A DNA stretch of 5,699 nt, from positions 1-5,699 of the forward strand of contig SKTJ01000215.1 in the NCBI GenBank assembly GCA_007122565.1. The letters run 5' to 3'. The DNA is from Syntrophomonadaceae bacterium. GTDB lineage: Bacteria > Bacillota > Dethiobacteria > DTU022 > UBA8154. Positions within the stretch are counted from its first letter, which is position 1, and each line of letters begins with the position of its first letter. The position numbers and the translations under genes were made by a program. The notes below the pieces were generated by a model. That model was given only the letters and a program-made list of their open reading frames with translations, was not told the origin of the DNA and did no database searches. Positions 1 to 5,423 of this stretch are shown in pieces.

Positions 1-1
1 A

Positions 2-754
2 GTGCCCCCCTCCTGTGCAGCCATTATCTCAGGGCCGCAACCATACAGCTCCATGCGTATTCCCGTTTACCAGACCACGCTGGAGTCCAGTGCAGTCTCC
101 GCTGCCGGAATTAAAAGGGCCCTCATAGCCAAAGGGCAAGACCATACCAATGTCATCGCCATTGCCGGCGACGGGGGAACCTATGATATCGGTTTCCAGG
201 CCCTCTCTTCCGCCGCAGAGCGGGGCGAGGATATAATTTATTTCTGCATGGATAACGAGGGCTACATGAATACGGGCACACAGAAAAGTTCTTCAACCCC
301 CCGCTACGCCTATACCACTTCCACCCCAGGGGGTAAGCCCACCATGAAAAAAAACCTGGTGGAGATCATGGCCGCCCATCAGATTCCCTACGTAGCCACA
401 GCCACAGTGGGTTTTCCCGACGATCTGGTGAACAAAGTTAAAAAGGCAAAAGAGTTTAAAGGAACACGGTTGATCGTTATCCTAACACCCTGTCTCGACG
501 GCTGGGGTATGGCGGATAACTCAGCAGTACGGATTTCCCGCCTCGCCGTCTCCACAGGTACCTTTCCCCTCTATGAAGTGGAAAACGGGGTCAAATACAC
601 CATGAATCATGGTGCGGATGGAACGCCTGTCTCCGAATATATGAAGGTGCAACGACGCTACCGCCACATTACGGCTGAGCAAATGGAGCAAGTTCAGGCG
701 GAAGTGGACGAACAATACAAAATCCTGCAGCGCAAGATTAGCTGTTTTGCTTAA
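2..754 (+). CDS. porB: Pyruvate/2-oxoacid:ferredoxin oxidoreductase, beta subunit (5'-truncated by window edge)
   Basis: This is the thiamine-diphosphate-binding subunit of a 2-oxoacid:ferredoxin oxidoreductase, a cytoplasmic iron-sulfur enzyme that decarboxylates pyruvate (or a related 2-oxoacid) to the acyl-CoA and reduces ferredoxin. Counting from the first complete codon, a ThDP/Mg motif is visible at residues 56-90: AGDGGTYDIG, then DNEGYMNTG, followed by QKSSSTP and TTSTPGGK, a run typical of PorB. Cys5 (in PPSCAAIISG) and Cys164 (in LTPCLDGWG) sit where two of the four ligands of the proximal 4Fe-4S cluster are expected; the N-terminal CxxC pair is missing. The 250 visible residues compare with roughly 300 in the family, so about 50-60 residues lie before the window, and the GTG at position 2 is very unlikely to be the real start. 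The C-terminus looks complete. Pyruvate is the most likely substrate, but other 2-oxoacids cannot be excluded. The gamma, delta and alpha subunits would be expected upstream. Confidence 0.9.
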   Translation: MPPSCAAIISGPQPYSSMRIPVYQTTLESSAVSAAGIKRALIAKGQDHTNVIAIAGDGGTYDIGFQALSSAAERGEDIIYFCMDNEGYMNTGTQKSSSTPRYAYTTSTPGGKPTMKKNLVEIMAAHQIPYVATATVGFPDDLVNKVKKAKEFKGTRLIVILTPCLDGWGMADNSAVRISRLAVSTGTFPLYEVENGVKYTMNHGADGTPVSEYMKVQRRYRHITAEQMEQVQAEVDEQYKILQRKISCFA

Positions 755-779
755 AAATCTGTCATAGTGCTTTGTAAAA

Positions 780-822
780 TATAATATATTATATGCTATA
801 ATATATTATGCTATAATAATAT
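780..822. repeat. Tandem AT-only palindromic repeats with TATAAT cores
   Basis: The 13-bp unit TATAATATATTAT occurs at 780-792 and again at 797-809, and a degenerate third copy, TATAATAATAT, lies at 812-822. The spacers are short and contain GC (ATGC, then GC). The 14 bases at 780-793 form a perfect palindrome, and 798-809 forms a 12-bp one. Each copy starts with a TATAAT hexamer that could act as a -10 box, although no good -35 box sits 16-18 bp upstream (the nearest, TTGTAA at 772-777, is 19 bp from the TATAAT at 797). Possible roles are an operator array, promoter DNA or a weak cruciform; sequence alone does not decide between them. Confidence 0.7.
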
Positions 823-951
823 GTAACTTGATTACGCTAAAGTATTAATACAGTAATATTTGACGAGTTACTCTCTAAATGACTCCCGTATTCTAAGATG
901 TTACTGTTTTTTATTTTTTGTAGTCTGTTTAACAAATTATTTTTTTCCTAA

Positions 952-967
952 GCAGTATAATTACTGC
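952..967. promoter_or_regulatory. Perfect inverted repeat enclosing a TATAAT box, upstream of nhaC
   Basis: GCAGTA and TACTGC form a perfect 6-bp inverted repeat around TAAT, and the hexamer TATAAT at 956-961 lies inside it. It starts about 145 bp before the nhaC start. This arrangement could be an operator overlapping a -10 box or a short RNA hairpin. The -35 position has no good match (TTAACA at 929-934 is 21 bp away), so the promoter assignment is weak. Confidence 0.3.
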
Positions 968-1084
968 ATATACCAACAAGCAAGAATTATAGTTCACAAG
1001 GTGGTGGTTAATGATTATTTTGCAATAACGTCATTTGTCCCTATGGGATTTGGGGGCCGGGTAAAACCGGAAGGAATATTAATC

Positions 1085-1096
1085 GGAGGTGAAAAG
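1085..1096 (+). promoter_or_regulatory. Ribosome binding site that fixes the nhaC start
   Basis: GGAGG at 1085-1089 followed by a 7-nt spacer precedes the ATG at 1097. This strong Shine-Dalgarno site favours 1097 over the in-frame TTG at 860, which has none. Confidence 0.85.
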
Positions 1097-2560
1097 ATGG
1101 ATCAGCAACAGGAACGACTTGAGTTTTATGGTGGTAAATATTTTGCTATTGTCCCTTTTCTTGTTTTTTTAATAGTTGTTGCTGTATTAAGCCTGATGTT
1201 GGCTATCAACTTGACGGCCATGATTGGTGGCGGTATTGCCGGACTGATAGTGGGATCATTTTTTGCCAAGGACTGGAACAAATACTGGCAAAGTGTCCAA
1301 CGCGGTTTTACTGAACAACCAGTGGGTATTGCTTTCTCCATCTTGTTTGTGGCAGGTATTTTTGCCATGCTGATGACCGTCAGCGGCCTGGCAACAGGCT
1401 TGGTCTGGCTGGGTGATGCAATCAACTTAACAGGTTCAGCATTTGTGGCCTTTGCCTTTGTTGCGTCCGCAATTCTGGCCCTGGCGACTGGCACGTCCTT
1501 GGGCACCGTTTTTACGATGACGCCCATTCTGTTCCCGGCTGGTGTGATCCTGGGCGGCAACCCCCTCTTCTTAGCCGGCGCCATTTTAAGCGGTGCGGCG
1601 CTAGGAGATAACATGGCTCCGGTGTCTGACACGACAATCCTTTCAGCCATTTCTCAGAAATACAAGAATATAGGTGGATCCGCTGATGTGGGCGGGGTGG
1701 TACGGACAAGGCTCAAATATGCTTTATTGGCCGCCATTCCTGCCTTCATTCTCTACCTTATCGTAGGTGGCGGAAGTATGGGTGACAGTGCAACAGCAGC
1801 AACACTGCTGGCGGAAAATTCCAACCCCGCCGCTTTAGCAATGTTAATCCCCATTTTCATAGTCATTTACATTGCGGTAAAGGGTTTGGGCATTTTTAAG
1901 GCGTTGATTTACGGCATTGTCAGCGGTGCGATTGTGGGCTTTATCACGGGACTGCTCAAACCTTCTGATTTTATGTACGTAGTCGATGGTAATCCCATGG
2001 GGATCATTACTGAAGGCGTGGGTAAAATGTTCGAAGGGGCAATTATTCTCCTCGTAATCATTGGTTTACTGGCTATCCTCAAGGATAGCGGTGTTGTGGA
2101 AGCGTTTATGACCGGTATGTCTAAAAAGGCCACTTCTGTTGTTAAATCTGAGTTGGTCATGCTGGCCCTTTCCACGATCTGGTGTGGCTTATCTGCCGGG
2201 GTAAACACGATCGTTGTGGCGATTACCGGTCCCCTCAATGGTGAGATTGGTGAGCGTTACAATATCCACCCGTACCGGAGAGCAAACATCACCGATGCTA
2301 CGGCGAATACATGGAGTTATTTTATTCCATGGAGTGCCTTTGTTTTTATCTTCATCCTCGTTGCAGATGGTCTGAAAGGTACGTACCCCTTCCTGGAAGT
2401 ACCAAGCATGACCAGCTTTTTCTTTGCGGTCTTCTATCCCCTCTTCCTCTGGGTCGTCATGCTCATATCCATTTTAACCGGTTATGGCAGAACCTTTGAG
2501 GGTAAAAACGGTGAGGAAATTAAAGCTAAGGATTACAGTCCCGTGGATACAGGAATGTAA
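1097..2560 (+). CDS. nhaC: NhaC-family Na+/H+ antiporter-type transporter
   Basis: This encodes a 487-residue polytopic inner-membrane protein of the NhaC family, whose members exchange Na+ for H+ or couple Na+/H+ to small organic acids (for example MleN, malate/lactate). About a dozen hydrophobic segments can be read, among them residues 15-37, 40-56, 76-104, 113-130, 135-169, 207-225, 246-261, 267-286, 313-328, 352-378, 408-423 and 438-460. The hallmark GDNMAPVSDTT lies at 170-180, just after a Gly-rich stretch, and NITDATANTWSYFIPW at 397-412 matches the conserved C-terminal family region. Length is normal for the family. The start follows a strong GGAGG site. The gene stands alone on the + strand, convergent with the microcompartment operon and separated from it by a hairpin terminator. 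Family membership is clear; the substrate is not. It may maintain Na+/pH balance or move a substrate or product of the neighbouring pathway. Confidence 0.9.
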   Translation: MDQQQERLEFYGGKYFAIVPFLVFLIVVAVLSLMLAINLTAMIGGGIAGLIVGSFFAKDWNKYWQSVQRGFTEQPVGIAFSILFVAGIFAMLMTVSGLATGLVWLGDAINLTGSAFVAFAFVASAILALATGTSLGTVFTMTPILFPAGVILGGNPLFLAGAILSGAALGDNMAPVSDTTILSAISQKYKNIGGSADVGGVVRTRLKYALLAAIPAFILYLIVGGGSMGDSATAATLLAENSNPAALAMLIPIFIVIYIAVKGLGIFKALIYGIVSGAIVGFITGLLKPSDFMYVVDGNPMGIITEGVGKMFEGAIILLVIIGLLAILKDSGVVEAFMTGMSKKATSVVKSELVMLALSTIWCGLSAGVNTIVVAITGPLNGEIGERYNIHPYRRANITDATANTWSYFIPWSAFVFIFILVADGLKGTYPFLEVPSMTSFFFAVFYPLFLWVVMLISILTGYGRTFEGKNGEEIKAKDYSPVDTGM

Positions 2561-2596
2561 TCAGAGAGAATTGCCGAAAAGCAAATAAATAATAAA

Positions 2597-2630
2597 CATC
2601 CCCCGTATTTTCCTGCGGGGGATGATTTTA
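2597..2630. terminator. Bidirectional rho-independent terminator between convergent genes
   Basis: CATCCCCCG (2597-2605) pairs perfectly with CGGGGGATG (2616-2624) across a 10-nt loop, giving a GC-rich 9-bp stem. On the + strand it is followed by ATTTTATTCTA and ends nhaC transcription. Read on the - strand, the stem is followed by TTTATTATTTATTTG, so it can also end the amidohydrolase operon, whose stop codon lies about 40 bp before the stem. Confidence 0.9.
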
Positions 2631-2663
2631 TTCTAGTGAAATTATCATGGAATGATGTTTAGT

Positions 2664-4457
2664 TTAATCTCGTTTTGGCATCCGGCGGATGACCATGCCC
2701 TTTCTTTTCGCCGTGGCAAGTAACTCTCCTGTCTGCATGACAATTTCGCCGCTTTTTACCGTAAAGGCAGGCCAGCCAATTAACTCCTTCCCCTCAAAGA
2801 GGGAAAAATCGGAGCGGGAGCCCAATTTTAATGGATCAACAGTGCGGCGCGTCTCTAAGTCCACAATCACAATATCAGCATCGCTCCCCGGCAATAGCGA
2901 ACCCTTGGCAGGATAAAGGCCGAATATCTCCGCCGGGCGCAAGGAGATCGCCTCTGCCAGTCTGGCCAGGTCGATCCGTCCCTTGTTCACCCCTTCATGC
3001 AGTAAAGAAGGAAGATGGGTAGCCAGAGCCGGGTAACCGGGGAGAGCTTCCCCCATGCCCTGCTCCACCTTTTTTTCGGCCAGGTTAATCGTTACGTTAT
3101 CCGTCCCCACCGTATCAATAATCCCTTCCCGCAAACCTTCCCAGAGAGCTTCACGGTGTTCCGGAGCCCTGAAAGGCGGGATCATTTTGCCCCTTGCTCC
3201 CATTTGACTATCCGTGTCGATAGTAAGGTATGGTGAGGTGGTCTCGGCATAGAGTGAACACGTACCCCCACTCCTGCGGGACTCGCGGATCACTTCGATG
3301 CTTCCCTTTGCGGAAAGGTGGACAAGATAAATATTTACCCCGTAGTTTTGGGCCAGCAGCACAGCCCTTTTTACCGCCTCTTCCTCTGTGAGGCTGGGCC
3401 GCGTTTCCGACCAGGAAAGAAGGTCGTTATTCTGCTCCACCCGCTGATGATGTTGCGCGGTAAAACGATCCACCAGATGAGAATTCTCAGCGTGGATGGC
3501 AATGCTCACATCCCCAAATCCTTTTACCTTTTCAAAAACGTCAAGGATCTTATCATCGCTCATGCTTGGGATTAAGCCTGGAACACCGCACATGTATACT
3601 TTAAAAGACGTGATGTTCAAATCCCTGATATAAGCAGGAATCTCCTCCACCTGCTGCGGCGTGGTAATAACCAGATGGGGAAATATATCAATAAAACTAT
3701 ATCGCTCCACAAGCTCTACAAAAGAGGGCAGGTAATCGAAATAAGACGCTTCACTGTAGAGGAAACAACCGGCGGTCGTCACACCTCCCAGCAAAGCAGA
3801 GGCCGTTTCCTTTTCCATCTCCTCCTGCAGATCGCCGAATATACCCAGATGAACATGGGGATCCATAACACCGGGCAGAACATACAGTCCGGCAGCATCA
3901 ATTGTTTTCTTCCCCCGGGCCTGGCCATTAACAGAAATGGCCGCGATCTTACGCCCTACAATCTCCAGGTCCCCCCGGAAGACGCCAAGGCGCGGAATGA
4001 CCAGGCTGCCGTTTTTTATTACAAGATCCGCTTCCACTACAGGTGCTCTGCCTGTGGTCAAAGACCCCGTATCGGTCGCACTTGAGCCTGCCTGAGCAAA
4101 CGCTGTTATTTCCTTTTCCTTGCGCCCATTATTTAATCCGTCTGTCTTGAGCTGGTCAATCTCTTTTTTAAGCTGCGCCAACTCATTCTGGAATAAATCA
4201 AGAGAAATATTGCCTCCCGGAGCTGAAAGGTTTGTCTTCGCCTCTGCCGCCCCAATCTTATCATTAATTTCAACAGCGGCATTTCTGTCCCCATTTGGTT
4301 CGCTGCCGGAAGGGGCTTTGATTATGCGGATCTCCAGTTGTGCCGCCCGTTCCCGTGCCACATCGGTAATAACATCTTCCGTGTCAACAGTAAATTCTTT
4401 GTTTCCCAGGCGGGCCGCCATTTCCAAGTCAAGGGCGGTTATTATTCTTTTAGACAA
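2664..4457 (-). CDS. Dihydropyrimidinase/hydantoinase/allantoinase-like amidohydrolase with EutQ-like N-terminal extension
   Basis: This is a 597-residue metal-dependent cyclic amidohydrolase, predicted to open a cyclic ureide or amide ring (dihydropyrimidine, hydantoin or allantoin type). The catalytic TIM-barrel part covers about residues 141-597 and begins VEADLVIKNG. All binuclear metal ligands can be read: His201 and His203 (DPHVHLG), carboxylatable Lys286 (TSFKVYM), His322 (AIHAEN), His380 (LVHLSA) and Asp453 (GTDN). The residue after Asp453 is Asn, where hydantoinases and dihydropyrimidinases usually have His. Before the barrel is a region of about 140 residues not found in ordinary family members: residues 1-47 (ITALDLEMAARLG, then VITDVARERAAQLEIRII) resemble the start of EutQ; a low-complexity linker follows; residues 84-104 form a probable amphipathic helix; then comes a second Gly/Ser/Thr-rich linker. 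The start is TTG, 4 nt after a GGGGAG site. It is the last gene of a shell-protein operon, 16 nt after BMC-T, so it is probably microcompartment cargo. The exact substrate is unknown. Confidence 0.88.
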   Translation of the reverse strand: MSKRIITALDLEMAARLGNKEFTVDTEDVITDVARERAAQLEIRIIKAPSGSEPNGDRNAAVEINDKIGAAEAKTNLSAPGGNISLDLFQNELAQLKKEIDQLKTDGLNNGRKEKEITAFAQAGSSATDTGSLTTGRAPVVEADLVIKNGSLVIPRLGVFRGDLEIVGRKIAAISVNGQARGKKTIDAAGLYVLPGVMDPHVHLGIFGDLQEEMEKETASALLGGVTTAGCFLYSEASYFDYLPSFVELVERYSFIDIFPHLVITTPQQVEEIPAYIRDLNITSFKVYMCGVPGLIPSMSDDKILDVFEKVKGFGDVSIAIHAENSHLVDRFTAQHHQRVEQNNDLLSWSETRPSLTEEEAVKRAVLLAQNYGVNIYLVHLSAKGSIEVIRESRRSGGTCSLYAETTSPYLTIDTDSQMGARGKMIPPFRAPEHREALWEGLREGIIDTVGTDNVTINLAEKKVEQGMGEALPGYPALATHLPSLLHEGVNKGRIDLARLAEAISLRPAEIFGLYPAKGSLLPGSDADIVIVDLETRRTVDPLKLGSRSDFSLFEGKELIGWPAFTVKSGEIVMQTGELLATAKRKGMVIRRMPKRD

Positions 4458-4461
4458 TCCG

Positions 4462-4469
4462 CTCCCCCC
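4462..4469 (-). promoter_or_regulatory. Ribosome binding site for a TTG-started amidohydrolase
   Basis: On the - strand a GGGGGGAG run ends 4 nt before the TTG at 4457-4455. No ATG or GTG lies near in the same frame, so TTG is the best start. It also keeps the complete EutQ-like N-terminal motif (MSKRIITALDL). Confidence 0.7.
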
Positions 4470-4473
4470 TTCG

Positions 4474-5094
4474 CTATTTGCCCTGCAAGCTTTGAATAGC
4501 GCTTTGGGCAGCGTCCATCGCCGTTTTAACTAAAGATTCATCCCCGGAGAGATAAAGGCGGCCGTAGCGCCCTACCGGATCGAAGTGCACGATCTTGATG
4601 TCTGCATTTTTTTCCGCTTCATTAACAGCGTGGGTAATATAAACGGCCGGTTCCACTTCCATAATAAAAAGGCACTCAGAGGGGACAATCATGGAACCCT
4701 GGCGGAAACGGTTGATCAGTTGGGCCTGGTAGGGACTGATGTTGTTAATAATTTTGGTGGAGACAATTTGAGGCTCAACCTTATCTGTCTCGCGCAGGTT
4801 GTAACGGCTCAGGATGGAGTGGCCCGCATCAAGGACTCCATCCGCAGAATTAGAATGAAGTTCAATCGACCCGAATTCCCGCTCCACGTCCTGAAAGCCG
4901 GAGCGCGCATCTCCACTCTTTAGAGCAATGTCCAGCATACCGTACACTTCGGAGCCGGGCGCAATCTCAAGCCAAAGCTGAGCCATTCCCGCCATGGGAA
5001 TATCACCCCGGGAAACGGTTCCAAGGAAAGCAGCATACTGGGGTTGCATCCTATCGATAAACACATAAGTTCTTAAAACGATATTTTCACCCAC
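4474..5094 (-). CDS. Microcompartment shell protein with tandem BMC domains (BMC-T), RMM-like
   Basis: This 206-residue shell protein should form a trimer that mimics a hexamer in the facets of a bacterial microcompartment. Two BMC domains can be read as an internal duplication: about residues 9-100 (DRMQPQYAAFLG, LWLEIAPG, MLDIALKSGDA, VEREFGSIELH, VLDAGHSIL) and about 105-206 (SPYQAQLINRFRQG, LFIMEVEPA, AVNEAEKNADIKIV, PVGRYGRLYLSG, AMDAAQSAI). The pore-side loops should be around FGS (74-76) and GRYG (175-178). From memory it most resembles the BMC-T of the Rhodococcus/Mycobacterium (RMM) microcompartment, which shares the DRxQPQ and NEAEKxA type motifs, not EutL or PduB. The GTG start at 5094 is chosen because AAAGGAGGT lies 6 nt upstream; an ATG at 5121 is in frame but would overlap the preceding gene and place the ribosome binding site inside the coding region. 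It lies between the vertex protein gene and the amidohydrolase gene, with 16-nt gaps on both sides. Confidence 0.9.
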   Translation of the reverse strand: MGENIVLRTYVFIDRMQPQYAAFLGTVSRGDIPMAGMAQLWLEIAPGSEVYGMLDIALKSGDARSGFQDVEREFGSIELHSNSADGVLDAGHSILSRYNLRETDKVEPQIVSTKIINNISPYQAQLINRFRQGSMIVPSECLFIMEVEPAVYITHAVNEAEKNADIKIVHFDPVGRYGRLYLSGDESLVKTAMDAAQSAIQSLQGK

Positions 5095-5100
5095 CTGGAC

Positions 5101-5106
5101 ACCTCC
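5101..5106 (-). promoter_or_regulatory. Ribosome binding site that fixes the BMC-T start at GTG 5094
   Basis: On the - strand GGAGGT is followed by GTCCAG and then GTG (5094-5092). This near-perfect Shine-Dalgarno site with a 6-nt spacer shortens the open frame by nine residues compared with the upstream ATG at 5121. Confidence 0.85.
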
Positions 5107-5110
5107 TTTA

Positions 5111-5410
5111 TCAGCGGGCATAGTCTATTTCGTCAATAATGGCTACAATTGCAGCATCAACGGGGAGGAACTGTGGTTCCGTTGTGCCAGGATGGTTCCC
5201 ACCGCTTAGGACGGATTGGGCGGGGCTGCCCGTAGTTACACAGACGAGACTGCCCAGTCCCGAGCCGAAGATGTCCACCGCCACGAAGGGCTCACCTTTA
5301 AGTTTACCTTTTTCCTGAGAGTACTCCTGCACGATGGCCAGCTTGTAGCCGGAGAGCCTTTGATCCTTGATCGTGGAAACAACTGCACCGGTTACCTTGG
5401 CAATGATCAT
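5111..5410 (-). CDS. Microcompartment pentameric vertex protein (BMC-P, EutN/CcmL family)
   Basis: This is a 99-residue protein of the EutN/CcmL family, which forms pentamers that cap the vertices of a bacterial microcompartment shell. The family signature is clear: MIIAKVTGAVVSTIKDQRLSG at the N-terminus (residues 1-21) with GYKLAIVQ after it, PFVAVDIFGSGLGSLVCVTTG at 41-61, GSPAQS at 61-66, and the closing PVDAAIVAIIDEID at 83-96. Length is typical. Residues 67-82 (Gly, Asn, His and Pro rich) form a slightly long loop before the last strand. The ATG start follows GGAGG with an 8-nt spacer, and this site abuts the stop codon of the aminotransferase gene, with a 13-nt gap, so the two genes are co-transcribed. 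Family assignment is firm; which shell type it belongs to is inferred from the adjacent BMC-T and amidohydrolase. Confidence 0.95.
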   Translation of the reverse strand: MIIAKVTGAVVSTIKDQRLSGYKLAIVQEYSQEKGKLKGEPFVAVDIFGSGLGSLVCVTTGSPAQSVLSGGNHPGTTEPQFLPVDAAIVAIIDEIDYAR

Positions 5411-5423
5411 GAAAGTTCCCTCC

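Larger units (their letters stand above)
755..1096. other. AT-rich intergenic region / nhaC leader
   Basis: This 342-bp stretch between porB and nhaC holds no convincing gene. It is strongly AT-rich, unlike the flanking coding DNA, except for the last 60 bp, which turn G-rich just before the nhaC ribosome binding site. An open frame continues upstream of nhaC to a TTG at 860, but its translation (many Cys, Phe and Tyr, no ribosome binding site) does not look like protein. The region contains tandem palindromes (780-822), a perfect dyad (952-967) and a small CCGG-GTAAAA-CCGG hairpin (1057-1070). I did not recognise a known riboswitch. The porB terminator is also not obvious; the AT-rich palindromes could contribute, but there is no GC-rich stem. 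Confidence 0.7.

Noticed and set aside
780..822. AT-rich repeats as a CRISPR array or insertion-sequence end
   Set aside because: The units are too short, the spacers are only 2-4 bp, and there is no transposase or target duplication in the window.
860..865. TTGACG as a -35 box for nhaC
   Set aside because: It is close to consensus, but no acceptable -10 hexamer lies 15-19 bp downstream (nearest TATTCT is 23 bp away).
860..1096. Extension of the NhaC reading frame to a TTG at 860 (79 extra residues)
   Set aside because: There is no ribosome binding site, the DNA is AT-rich, the translation is Cys/Phe/Tyr-rich and unlike the family, and a strong GGAGG site directly precedes the ATG at 1097.
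1126..1650. Long open frame on the - strand inside nhaC (174 codons)
   Set aside because: It is antisense to a clear membrane-protein gene, and its Lys/Pro/Ala-rich translation has no recognisable domain.
3675..4085. Open frame on the + strand (136 codons) within the amidohydrolase gene
   Set aside because: It is opposite the metal-binding part of the catalytic barrel and shows no domain or start signal.
4120..4533. Open frame on the + strand (137 codons) across the start of the amidohydrolase gene
   Set aside because: It lies antisense to the EutQ-like region and the end of BMC-T, has no convincing ribosome binding site, and its low-complexity Ser/Leu/Arg translation looks like a shadow frame.
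4585..4923. Open frame on the + strand (112 codons) opposite BMC-T
   Set aside because: It is antisense to the conserved tandem BMC domains and has no independent support.
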